Shown: piece by piece, positions 6,417-13,516 of the stretch | How positions within the stretch are numbered: position 1 is the stretch's first letter | How the letters are laid out: every line of letters begins with the position of its first letter | Assembly: GCA_017542725.1 (NCBI GenBank) | Contig: JAFXWR010000174.1 | Coordinates: 1-15,305 of the forward strand | Source: Lachnospiraceae bacterium | GTDB lineage: Bacteria; Bacillota_A; Clostridia; Lachnospirales; Lachnospiraceae | Direction: 5' to 3' | DNA: 15,305 bases | The notes under the pieces: generated by a model | What the model was told of the DNA's origin: nothing | Database searches by the model: none | The model's input: the letters and a program-made list of their open reading frames with translations, nothing else | Translations under genes and position numbers: made by a program

Positions 6417-8456
6417 TTATAAACCTTTGAATTCAAAGCCAAGCATTGTGATGTCATCAAACTGAGGTGCTTCTCCTACAAACTTGTCTATATCTTCCTT
6501 AACTGCTTTCAACAATTCATTCATTGTCTTATTAGTATTTGCATCTAATGCCACTTTAAGTCTATCCATGCCATATAATTCATTATTTGAATTAGTTGCT
6601 TCAGTTACTCCATCAGTATATTGGAAAATTTTGTCTCCTGGTTCAAGAGTTATTTCTCCACCAGTAAACTTCATATTTTCCATACCTGCAAGAACAAATC
6701 CTGGCTTCATCTGATATGCAGTCCACTCTTTACCCTTTCTATATATGCATGGCATCTCATGACCTGCATTTACATAAGTGAGGTAACCAGTCTCTATATT
6801 TATCACTGCTTCAAATGCTGTGATAAATAAGTTTTCACTATTTGATTCACAAAGCATATTATTAACTTCATAGAATACATCTGTCAAATCTCTCTCCATA
6901 CCAGTATGGTCTTTTATAAGTGTCTTTCCTATAACCATGAAGAGTGCTGCAGGTATTCCTTTACCAGATACATCTGCTACAACTATAGCAATATGTTTTT
7001 CATCAATCATAAAGAAATCATAAAAATCTCCACCAACTTCTTTTGCAGGATCCATAGTTGCATAGATGTCAAATCTCTTGTCATTTGGGAAGGCAGGGAA
7101 AATTGATGGGAGCATAGATGACTGTATGTGAGTAGCGACATTGAGTTCTGCTCCAATTCTTTCTTTCTCAGCAGTAAGTGAAGTGAGGTCATTAATATAA
7201 TTTTTGATTGACAATGTCATATTATTAAATGCATTTGCCAAATCACTAATCTCATCATTTCCTTCCACTCTCGCAACATAGTCAAGGTTTCCACCGCTTA
7301 TCTCTTCAACATCGTACTTTAAATCTCTAATTGGAGTTGTAATTTTATTTGCTGTGCTCTTTACGACAAAGAATGATATAATCTGCACTATGATAAATAT
7401 GATAACAAAGATTATGATTATCCTAATTATCAATGTATCCATCGTGTAAACTGGTTCTAATATAAGTTCTCTTGGTATCTTAATACAGAACACCCAGTTG
7501 GCAACATTGATTGGTGCATATGCAACATATGTATCACCGTGAAGTGCCAAACCACTCTCACCAGATAATATGTTTTCACTAAATGGATGATATTCACTAC
7601 TCTCATTTTTAATGTTTTCAAATTCTGTCTGTCTCTTATCTATATAAGGTGATGCTATAATATTTCCATTGCTGCTGTCAACTAAAAATGCATAAGTGCC
7701 TTTACCTAAGTCAACATCTATTACTGACTTTTGCAAATCACCAACGAGTATATCCATTGCTACAACACCAGCAAACTTTCCTTTATTAAAAAATGGAGCT
7801 GCACAAGTTAAAGTCAATCCTCTACCAAAATAATCCTGTGACAAATCAGTGAATATTGCACCATTTGCTTCTTTTGCAGCTTTATACCACGACCTTTGTA
7901 GATAGTCAAAATACACTTCGCCATCAGGACTTATATCAGCTAAATAAGAATACTTATCATAACTAAGTAAAAATCCCGATTCAGTTCCTAAATATGCAGA
8001 TGATACATTATCTCCATACGACTCCATCAAAAGCCACCACTGAGTTTCAAGATTTGCTAATCGGGACATCTCATCCTCTACATCACTAATCTTATAATCT
8101 GTAGTTGCGAGATTTCTCTGAAGTCTATACTCTTCCCACACTTCCTTGTCTATTGGATTGACTACCTTCTTAGGGTATTTTTCTGGATCATCATAAATTG
8201 CAGTCGCCAATTTAGAAAATTCTTTTATATAGTCAGAATATGCCGTCAATCCCAATTCAGCAATGTAAACTTTATCAGCAGCTATCGCCGTTGCATTTGA
8301 TTCCATTTCTTTAATTACTGTTTTAGAACTAATGCTCCTTAATGTAACTAAAGAATAAATTGCAACCACACTCACTATGAATATGCCTATAACGACAATT
8401 CTAGTTACAACCTTTCTTATATTTTCACTTACCGATGTTCTTGGAACCATACTCAT
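6417..8456 (-). CDS. Membrane PP2C phosphatase: dCache sensor, HAMP, SpoIIE
   Basis: 679 residues from the ATG at 8456. A membrane helix (about 19-40) is followed by a large extracytoplasmic dCache sensor (about 41-335) with RSWYKAAKE, then GLTLTCAAPF and GVVAMDI. A second helix (about 342-366), a HAMP domain (367-425) and a SpoIIE/PP2C domain follow. The catalytic blocks are complete: EVGGDFYDFF, ADVSGKGIPAALFM, YTDGVTEA and FDDITMLGF. It should dephosphorylate a cytoplasmic Ser/Thr phosphoprotein, classically a STAS antagonist, in response to a small ligand outside the cell. The R-x-W-Y and later Asp partly resemble the amino-acid-binding dCache motif, but the full motif is not present. I chose ATG 8456 because AGGAG is 6 nt upstream; GTG at 8459 and ATG at 8450 are alternatives. 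The ribosome binding site overlaps the stop codon of the preceding ATPase-like gene, so the two are coupled. Confidence 0.93.
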   Translation of the reverse strand: MSMVPRTSVSENIRKVVTRIVVIGIFIVSVVAIYSLVTLRSISSKTVIKEMESNATAIAADKVYIAELGLTAYSDYIKEFSKLATAIYDDPEKYPKKVVNPIDKEVWEEYRLQRNLATTDYKISDVEDEMSRLANLETQWWLLMESYGDNVSSAYLGTESGFLLSYDKYSYLADISPDGEVYFDYLQRSWYKAAKEANGAIFTDLSQDYFGRGLTLTCAAPFFNKGKFAGVVAMDILVGDLQKSVIDVDLGKGTYAFLVDSSNGNIIASPYIDKRQTEFENIKNESSEYHPFSENILSGESGLALHGDTYVAYAPINVANWVFCIKIPRELILEPVYTMDTLIIRIIIIFVIIFIIVQIISFFVVKSTANKITTPIRDLKYDVEEISGGNLDYVARVEGNDEISDLANAFNNMTLSIKNYINDLTSLTAEKERIGAELNVATHIQSSMLPSIFPAFPNDKRFDIYATMDPAKEVGGDFYDFFMIDEKHIAIVVADVSGKGIPAALFMVIGKTLIKDHTGMERDLTDVFYEVNNMLCESNSENLFITAFEAVINIETGYLTYVNAGHEMPCIYRKGKEWTAYQMKPGFVLAGMENMKFTGGEITLEPGDKIFQYTDGVTEATNSNNELYGMDRLKVALDANTNKTMNELLKAVKEDIDKFVGEAPQFDDITMLGFEFKGL

Positions 8457-8465
8457 CACCCTCTC

Positions 8466-9389
8466 CTAAATTACCACTCTTACTATATTTTCACCATAAA
8501 TATAACTATACTGTGCCAAAAGCGCTCTATGTTTTATTAATCTAAATCCTGCGTCACCAGTCTCGTCTGCTTTACTTTTATTTGAGAATGGATTACACCT
8601 CTTTCCTATAAAAATATACTCAAGAGAAAAAGTAATATCATAATTTGCATTTACATCTATAATTGCATTTGGAAATAAATCAATTATTCGTAGATACATT
8701 TCTTCTGCAAGCCCTTGTATCTCAAATGTTCTTTTCATATCCATCTTTTCTCGCATCGACAATTCTTCAAGTTTTTCGGTAAATTCAGCAAAAGTTTGCG
8801 TTTCCTTTGTAAGCACTATTTTTATATCATCTATAATTCTAATCAATTGTCCATTTTCCATGATTGGTGGCAATATTGGGTTTAACAACATCAGCCCACT
8901 ATATATTATCATTATAGGAACTCCTACAAACATACTAAGTGCTGTATTCCAAATAACTACCTCAGAAAACAAATTGGCATTTGTAAACGCTTGACTCAGC
9001 ACTCCACATATTGAGCTAAAAAATAACAACATAGTTGCAAATCTAATATAATTTAACATATGTCTAAAGTGAATTTTGTGAGTTAAAGATCCTATGTGCC
9101 ATGAAAACCACATACCAATTCCCAAAATAGATATTATAAAATATTCATAGAATAAAAGGTTTGACGCTCTCGAAAGTAATAAGGCAGACAAAGTGCATCC
9201 AATAATTTCTCCAATGACTCCATATATACCAAATAAAACTCCAAATGTAGCTGGCATAAAACTTTTCAATCCTACGCAGGAACTAAATCTCAAAAATCCA
9301 GTAATTCTAACCAAATAGTCCGCCAGAAAATATACAACTGCCGTTAAGATTATTATTTTTATTCTATTTAATACCACGTACCTAAACAT
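8466..9389 (-). CDS. Membrane protein with degenerate RsbW/HATPase_c_2-like C-terminal domain
   Basis: 307 residues. The first 170 residues hold about six membrane helices (GLKSFMPATFGVLFGIYGVI region at 40-59). A charged linker, probably coiled coil, spans about 180-225. The last 80 residues resemble the end of anti-sigma serine kinases (RsbW/SpoIIAB group): AEEMYLRIIDLF at 228-239 sits at the N-box, CNPFSN at 265-270 matches the usual FNP stretch, GDAGFRLI at 278-285 replaces the glycine-rich lid, and the protein ends GENIVRVVI. The usual E-x-x-x-N is E-x-x-x-R (Glu230, Arg234), and the usual DxG is not seen. It may therefore bind a partner without being an active kinase. Its start overlaps the end of the transporter gene by 8 bp, and the phosphatase gene follows 9 bp after its stop, which supports a signalling link. 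The ATPase-like assignment is mine from motif shape and should be treated as tentative. Confidence 0.72.
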   Translation of the reverse strand: MFRYVVLNRIKIIILTAVVYFLADYLVRITGFLRFSSCVGLKSFMPATFGVLFGIYGVIGEIIGCTLSALLLSRASNLLFYEYFIISILGIGMWFSWHIGSLTHKIHFRHMLNYIRFATMLLFFSSICGVLSQAFTNANLFSEVVIWNTALSMFVGVPIMIIYSGLMLLNPILPPIMENGQLIRIIDDIKIVLTKETQTFAEFTEKLEELSMREKMDMKRTFEIQGLAEEMYLRIIDLFPNAIIDVNANYDITFSLEYIFIGKRCNPFSNKSKADETGDAGFRLIKHRALLAQYSYIYGENIVRVVI

Positions 9390-10308
9390 TAGTCGACCTT
9401 TTTTTCAATTTAAATGCATCCAACATAGAAGGGTCTCCAATAAGTATCCCTATAACCATTAAGACAGCCCCAATACACATATTAGTAGTTATGACAAATT
9501 CACTTGTGTGTAAACCAAAATACCTGCTTACTGTTGTAGATGTGAGCATAGTAATAATTATTTCTGTAGAAAAAATCATTGATGTATTGAGAGGCGATAC
9601 AAATCTCTGTGCGTAAGTTTGAATAACTGTATATAGGCCTCTTATAAATACACTTATGAATATTACACTACCCCAAAATATAGGCTCAGTAGGTAATGAA
9701 ATTCTTGTGTCTTTTAACTTTGCTTCTATACACCATGCAACAAACGATATTATAGCAATGAATAGTAACTGTCCCATCGCTAAAATGGATGGGTTTGACC
9801 TGCTTGCAAAATATCCTGTAGATATAACATATGCGGCCATAGCTATATCAGCAATTATCAAATAAAAGATTTTAACATTGTAGAGATTTCTTAATTCCCA
9901 ATTCATTATAAAAAGAATTCCAATTAAAACTATTACAATGGAAATAACTTTGCTTGGATTAGGGAATACCTTAAATAAAATTATTTCAATTATAGGTATG
10001 AACATAAAATATGCAGATACAACGCAAGAAATAGTAACTGCATCTAAATCGCTAGAACCTTTAAGTAAAAAATAATTGAACAAAAACAACTGCGACGACA
10101 AAATCAAACTTTGAATAATATGATTTTTGTCGACTCTAAATAATTCATTAAAAAACACCATAAATAGCAATATGAAACCAATCAAAGAGGTAATGCAAAC
10201 AAAGGCAGAGTTAGGAATGCCCTCTGGCACTCCTGACAAAAACACATACTGCAACGAAGAAAAAAATGTAATGATAATTAATGAATAATTTGCCTCTAAC
10301 TTGCTAAT
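9382..10308 (-). CDS. DMT/EamA-type membrane transporter, probable ATT start
   Basis: If started at ATT 10308 the protein is 308 residues with about ten hydrophobic helices, the usual size and topology of drug/metabolite (EamA) transporters. Its N-terminus would read (M)SKLEANYSLIIITFFSSLQY, which matches the usual start of the family and supplies the first membrane helix. The first standard start codon in frame is TTG at 10254. That start would give 290 residues, lose helix 1 and have no ribosome binding site. GGAGG (10315-10319) lies 6 nt before the ATT. An ATG at 10313 is out of frame, only 1 nt from GGAGG, and reaches a stop after five codons. Substrate is unknown. The gene follows the DUF2156 gene closely and overlaps the next gene by 8 bp. 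Family assignment comes from topology and the N-terminus rather than a strict signature. Confidence 0.75.
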   Translation of the reverse strand: MSKLEANYSLIIITFFSSLQYVFLSGVPEGIPNSAFVCITSLIGFILLFMVFFNELFRVDKNHIIQSLILSSQLFLFNYFLLKGSSDLDAVTISCVVSAYFMFIPIIEIILFKVFPNPSKVISIVIVLIGILFIMNWELRNLYNVKIFYLIIADIAMAAYVISTGYFASRSNPSILAMGQLLFIAIISFVAWCIEAKLKDTRISLPTEPIFWGSVIFISVFIRGLYTVIQTYAQRFVSPLNTSMIFSTEIIITMLTSTTVSRYFGLHTSEFVITTNMCIGAVLMVIGILIGDPSMLDAFKLKKRSTNV

Positions 10309-10309
10309 A

Positions 10310-11224
10310 TCATACCTCCACTGCTACAAACTTTTTAAACAAGATATCAGGGTGATACATCATCTTAGAATTTCTCAAACCCTCTTCACCCAAATCTTCT
10401 TCAAAGTTTACATATTTAAAATTTGAACAACATATCTTCGCCAATTCATTGTTGAGCACCTTATATATGGCACCATATTTTGCATTGGCCTTTTCTATCA
10501 TAAAATCAAATACTTCATCATTTAGTTTTACTCCAAACACAAATCCCGCTAATTCATCACTACAGTATATTGCAATGCCATCTAAACCCAATTCATCATA
10601 ACTCTCAAGTGCTCTATCAAGAGCAATTTCCTCATAATCAAGTTGTATGTTTGATTGCCTGCCCTCATCAGCATCAACCCATAATTTATATAAATTTTTA
10701 ATATTGGTCACGTCTGCTTTATCTATTTTTTTTACAACAATATTTTTATAATCTTTAAAAAACTTTCTAATTTCATTTCTTTTAGCCTTAAAGTGGCTTC
10801 CTTCCATTATAGCTATTGTTTCATACTTATACATATACTCATACAAATCTCTTCTATCTTCTATCGTAAATTTGTCTCCATATAATTTTTTTAAAATGTT
10901 TTGAGCGTTCTCTGAGATAGATTGAAACTTCACTTTCTTGTTATAAGATTTTGCATTAGAAATTATATTTTCAATTGCGGCTTTAATCCCATCAGTGTTG
11001 TTTAAATCACCCATAGGAAACAAATATGTTCTATATGTATCATCCGAAATTCCCTTTCTCAATGTGTAGAGAAAATCATCCTTTATGCAAAAATAGTCAT
11101 CATACTTTGTGTCAAAGCAATAACCTGTCGCAAAAGAATGTTGACACGAACCCTCTCCAAATCTGCAAAAAAAACTATCTACCTTTTCCTTTGAACCCAA
11201 AGGTATTTTAACAAAATCTATCAT
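10310..11224 (-). CDS. DUF2156 / GNAT-fold protein (phosphatidylglycerol lysyltransferase C-terminal-like)
   Basis: 304 residues from ATG 11224. It looks cytoplasmic and resembles the DUF2156 family, which shares a double GNAT fold with the catalytic half of MprF/LPG synthase. Features that fit are the N-terminal SCQHSFATGYCF block (in place of the family's Cys-x-x-Ser-Phe region), YLFPMGDLN, an EDRRDLYEYMYKYE stretch, GSHFKAKRNEIRKFFKDY (a conserved His-x-Lys-Arg-Asn block) and a C-terminal VNFEEDLGEEGLRNSKMMYHP typical of the GNAT end. MprF enzymes transfer aminoacyl groups from tRNA to phosphatidylglycerol; stand-alone DUF2156 proteins have poorly known roles, so substrate is not claimed. 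An ATG at 11242 would add six residues. I prefer 11224 because family proteins start MIDF-like and neither site has a Shine-Dalgarno sequence. It is the first gene of a closely packed run after a terminator. Confidence 0.85.
   Translation of the reverse strand: MIDFVKIPLGSKEKVDSFFCRFGEGSCQHSFATGYCFDTKYDDYFCIKDDFLYTLRKGISDDTYRTYLFPMGDLNNTDGIKAAIENIISNAKSYNKKVKFQSISENAQNILKKLYGDKFTIEDRRDLYEYMYKYETIAIMEGSHFKAKRNEIRKFFKDYKNIVVKKIDKADVTNIKNLYKLWVDADEGRQSNIQLDYEEIALDRALESYDELGLDGIAIYCSDELAGFVFGVKLNDEVFDFMIEKANAKYGAIYKVLNNELAKICCSNFKYVNFEEDLGEEGLRNSKMMYHPDILFKKFVAVEV
10315..10319 (-). promoter_or_regulatory. Ribosome binding site that decides the transporter start
   Basis: GGAGG on the minus strand lies inside the end of the DUF2156 gene. 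It is 6 nt from the in-frame ATT at 10308, a normal distance, but only 1 nt from the out-of-frame ATG at 10313, and 60 nt from the first standard in-frame start (TTG 10254). Confidence 0.6.
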
Positions 11225-11258
11225 AGTTATATATTTTAACATATTTTACAATATAAAA

Positions 11259-11280
11259 AAAGAGCGGAAAACCGCTCTTT
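11259..11280 (-). terminator. Intrinsic terminator after the CNNM/CBS gene
   Basis: A perfect 7-bp stem, AGAGCGG / CCGCTCT, extended by A-T pairs, with an AAAA loop. On the minus strand it is followed by a run of seven T residues, so it ends transcripts of the CNNM/CBS gene. It lies in the 64-bp gap before the DUF2156 gene and marks a boundary between transcription units. The flanking A and T runs would let it work in both directions, but no plus-strand gene is seen. Confidence 0.9.
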
Positions 11281-11306
11281 TCATTGATTTATAGGACATT
11301 TTATTG

Positions 11307-12350
11307 CTAAATCTCGTCAAATTCATCTCTAATCTCTCCCACCACCTCTTCAAGTATGTCTTCAAGTGTCACTATACCTATAGTCTTACAATTATCGCTT
11401 CTCACAATAACTATATTAGAATAAACTTTCTGCATTCTTCTAAACGCCGATGAAATCTTTACATTTTCATTGAGAAAGAAAGGCTCGCGCATCAAACTTT
11501 CAATATCGAAATCTCCATTTGAAATAGTGTCTTCTTCCTTCACTATGCCCTGATTTACACCTATAGCTTTAATCAAATCTTTAACATTGAGTATGCCTAC
11601 TATATTATCAAGACTGCCATCTACGACTGGATATCTTGTGTATTCATTATTGATTACTGTTGCCATCACTTGCTCATATGTTGAGTCAATACTTATGAAC
11701 TTGACTTTGTCATTTGGTAGCATTACTTGACCTAAAGTCTTTTCGCCAAACTCCATTGCATTTTGAATAATTTCTTTCTCATCTGAATCTAGCACTCCTT
11801 GTTCATGTGATATATCCACCAAAGTTTTTAACTCATCTTCAGAATAAGTATCAATCCCTTCTTGCAAATCAACTTTTAGTATTTTTGCAAAACCATCAGA
11901 TATTGCACTTAGAAGTCCCACGATAGGAAAAAATACAAGGAGTGATATATTAATAAAGTCAACGAAAAATAATAATATATTTTCAGAATTTTTATTTGCA
12001 ATTCTCTTAGGTGTAATCTCACAGAAAATCAAAATAACAAATGTCAAAATCGCAGTAGCGACTGCCAGAGGAATATTTTTAATGTATATGGTTACTAAAA
12101 GAGTTGTAATTGTTGTAGCAATTATATTTACCACATTATTTAAAAACAGCATTGTGGAAATAATTCTTTGTTGGATGTCCTGCAATTCAAGTGCCTTCTT
12201 AGCTCTTAAGTTGCCCTTGTCAGATAATGTTTCTATCTTAACAAAGTCAGCGCCAGTAATTGCTGTTTCTATTGCTGATACAACAGCAGATATAAAAAGC
12301 ATCAAAGCAAGCAGCCAAAACATTATTAACATTATAATACTATCGTCCAT
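11307..12350 (-). CDS. CNNM-domain plus CBS-pair membrane protein (HlyC/CorC-like), short form
   Basis: 347 residues. Residues about 1-160 are a CNNM (DUF21) membrane domain with several helices and the conserved SAVVSAIETAITGAD and FCEITPKRIA segments (about 21-35 and 109-118). An acidic stretch, TYSEDELKTLVDISHEQGVLD, leads to two CBS motifs (about 205-340), with EYTRYPVVDGSLDNIVGIL in the first and TIGIVTLEDILEEVVGEIRDE in the second. The protein ends seven residues after the second CBS block, so the C-terminal CorC_HlyC domain (about 80 residues) found in many homologues is absent; the usual full form is about 420-450 residues. Family members are linked to magnesium or cobalt transport and homeostasis; CBS pairs usually bind adenine nucleotides. 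A purine-rich AGAGAG lies about 10 nt upstream of ATG 12350. A terminator follows the stop codon. Confidence 0.9.
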   Translation of the reverse strand: MDDSIIMLIMFWLLALMLFISAVVSAIETAITGADFVKIETLSDKGNLRAKKALELQDIQQRIISTMLFLNNVVNIIATTITTLLVTIYIKNIPLAVATAILTFVILIFCEITPKRIANKNSENILLFFVDFINISLLVFFPIVGLLSAISDGFAKILKVDLQEGIDTYSEDELKTLVDISHEQGVLDSDEKEIIQNAMEFGEKTLGQVMLPNDKVKFISIDSTYEQVMATVINNEYTRYPVVDGSLDNIVGILNVKDLIKAIGVNQGIVKEEDTISNGDFDIESLMREPFFLNENVKISSAFRRMQKVYSNIVIVRSDNCKTIGIVTLEDILEEVVGEIRDEFDEI

Positions 12351-12380
12351 ATATTTTATTCTCTCTTTTATACTTTGTAA

Positions 12381-12403
12381 GGTCGGATATTATCCGCCCC
12401 TAC
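12381..12403 (-). repeat. GTAGGGG palindrome copy D, between the polyferredoxin and CNNM genes
   Basis: Arms CGGATA / TATCCG with a 1-nt centre are flanked by GG and CCCC with one T-C mismatch at the same position as in copy B3. It lies 4 bp below the polyferredoxin stop in the 57-bp gap. No T run follows, so it is not an obvious terminator. Confidence 0.75.
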
Positions 12404-12407
12404 AAAA

Positions 12408-13262
12408 TTATATTTTAAACCTAAGTGCACCCTTGTGACAAGTACTTATACATTCTCCGCATCGTATACACTCCATACTATTTGGATTCTTTGCTGGATT
12501 AACTTGCATCTTGCAAATCTTAGCGCAGTCTCCGCAACTCACACACGCATCTTTATCAATAGTAATTTTTAGGAAACTAACTTTTTGGAAGAGCGAGTAA
12601 AACGCTCCAAGCGGACAAATGTATTTGCAAAATGGTCTATTGATAATCATTGATAATACAACAATCATTATCAATAGTAAAAGTTTCCATAAGTACAATA
12701 ATCCTGCCGCTGCACGCATTGCCTTATTTAATATAAGAAGTGGTATGCCACCTTCTAACATTCCTATAGGGCAGATAAATTTACAAAAATAAGGTGCACT
12801 TAATCCAAACTTGTCTCGTATAAATACTACTGCAAATATGCATACACCAAATAGGAAAAAGTATTTTGCAAATCTCAAAATCCTATCTATCTGATCTTTA
12901 ACTGTAACTTTTGGCACTGGTATCATATATAGTAGCTCTTGTATAAGTCCAAAAAGACACAACCATCCGCAGATAAATCTACCAAGTAAAACTCCAATAA
13001 ATGACAAAAAACCAATTACATAAAATGAAAACTTAGCTTTTTTTTGACTTAAAACTGCCTGCATAGCACCTATTGGGCAAGACATTATAGCCGCAGGACA
13101 TGCATAACAATTCATACCTGGCACGCAAAATCTTTTTAAGGGTCCTTGGTAAATCCTTCCAGTTATAAAGCCTATCAAATAAGCATTTGTCATAAGTCCC
13201 CAAAGTGCCTGGATAGTTTTTCTTATTCCTTTTTGTCTTTTTAGACTTTTCATATTATCCAT
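12408..13262 (-). CDS. Membrane polyferredoxin, NapH/CcoG-like 4Fe-4S binding protein
   Basis: 284 residues from ATG 13262. About five membrane helices carry paired cysteine motifs: CVPGMNCYACP and SCPIG near the N-terminus, CGWLCLFG (98-105; CGWxCPxG with Leu for Pro), CKFICPIG (160-167) and CKYICPLG (212-219). The C-terminus holds two full 4Fe-4S ferredoxin motifs, CVSCGDCAKICK and CIRCGECISTCHKG. Proteins of this type pass electrons at the membrane (as NapH in nitrate reduction or RdxA/CcoG); no terminal enzyme is encoded nearby, so the role is open. ATG 13262 begins 1 nt after the stop of the CXXC microprotein gene, consistent with coupling. TTG at 13286 would overlap that gene by 23 bp and ATG 13253 is also possible; none has a strong ribosome binding site. 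Confidence 0.9.
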   Translation of the reverse strand: MDNMKSLKRQKGIRKTIQALWGLMTNAYLIGFITGRIYQGPLKRFCVPGMNCYACPAAIMSCPIGAMQAVLSQKKAKFSFYVIGFLSFIGVLLGRFICGWLCLFGLIQELLYMIPVPKVTVKDQIDRILRFAKYFFLFGVCIFAVVFIRDKFGLSAPYFCKFICPIGMLEGGIPLLILNKAMRAAAGLLYLWKLLLLIMIVVLSMIINRPFCKYICPLGAFYSLFQKVSFLKITIDKDACVSCGDCAKICKMQVNPAKNPNSMECIRCGECISTCHKGALRFKI

Positions 13263-13263
13263 A

Positions 13264-13410
13264 CTATCCGATACCACAACACTCAAGACAAATCATAACT
13301 GCTTTTTTAAGTACAACTTCTGCCTCACCAGAGTAGATGCCAAAAACACATAGTCCTATAGCTAAGAATAAGATGATATATTTTGACTTTTCAATTAGTA
13401 AATTTTTCAT
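13264..13410 (-). CDS. 48-residue CXXC membrane microprotein (CD1871A-like)
   Basis: A small gene of 49 codons, ATG 13410 to TAG 13264. The protein starts MKNLLIEKSKYIILFLAIGL, has one membrane helix (about 10-26), then a short IYSGEAEVVLKKAVMICLEC segment with a CXXC motif (Cys41, Cys44) plus Cys45, and ends CGIG. This layout fits the clostridial 'CD1871A family CXXC motif-containing protein' group, which from memory is often found beside a 4Fe-4S membrane protein, as here. The role is unknown; a redox or metal-cluster partner of the adjacent polyferredoxin is a reasonable inference. The ATG lies 11 nt after a strong -10 box and has no Shine-Dalgarno sequence, so the message may be nearly leaderless. 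Confidence 0.85.
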   Translation of the reverse strand: MKNLLIEKSKYIILFLAIGLCVFGIYSGEAEVVLKKAVMICLECCGIG

Positions 13411-13421
13411 ACTAATTTTAT

Positions 13422-13450
13422 ATTATATCATTTTAAATATTTTATCGCAA
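13422..13450 (-). promoter_or_regulatory. Promoter of the CXXC microprotein / polyferredoxin operon
   Basis: On the minus strand there is a -35 TTGCGA (13450-13445), a 17-bp spacer and a perfect -10 TATAAT (13427-13422), preceded by TG at the extended -10 position. The start codon of the microprotein is only 11 nt below the -10 box, so a start site 6-8 nt below it would leave a 5' leader of about 3-5 nt. Confidence 0.75.
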
Positions 13451-13465
13451 CAATTGTGATGCAAT

Positions 13466-13491
13466 AAAAAGGGACGACAAAATGTCGTCCC
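13466..13491 (-). terminator. Intrinsic terminator of tuf formed by a GTAGGGG palindrome
   Basis: On the minus strand, GGGACGACA and TGTCGTCCC form a perfect 9-bp stem with a TTT loop, followed directly by TTTTT (13470-13466). It lies 25 bp below the tuf stop. This is both a terminator by structure and a member of the palindrome family, whose GTAGGGG end overlaps the 5' side of the stem. Confidence 0.85.
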
Positions 13492-13495
13492 CTAC
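13471..13495 (-). repeat. GTAGGGG palindrome copy E, at the end of tuf
   Basis: A perfect 9-bp stem GGGACGACA / TGTCGTCCC with an AAA loop (plus strand), followed by the CTAC end. The inner arms are the same as in copy B3, 11 kb away. With the T run beside it, it serves as the tuf terminator. Confidence 0.85.
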
Positions 13496-13516
13496 GGTTT
13501 TAATATTTATTATAGA

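Noticed and set aside
9382..10254. Transporter starting at TTG 10254
   Set aside because: No ribosome binding site, and it would remove the first membrane helix although the frame above it is open and family-like. Kept as the fallback start.
11243..11271. Promoter for the DUF2156 gene (TTTTCC, 17 bp, TAAAAT)
   Set aside because: The -35 match is poor and overlaps the terminator loop; AT-rich sequence gives such hits easily. It would fit the start at 11224, but it is too weak to list.
12381..12403. Copy D as a terminator of the polyferredoxin gene
   Set aside because: The hairpin is not followed by a T run on the minus strand.
13445..13460. ACAATTGT palindrome beside the microprotein -35 box as an operator
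   Set aside because: Only 8 bp, in AT-rich DNA, with no second copy seen at the other promoter.
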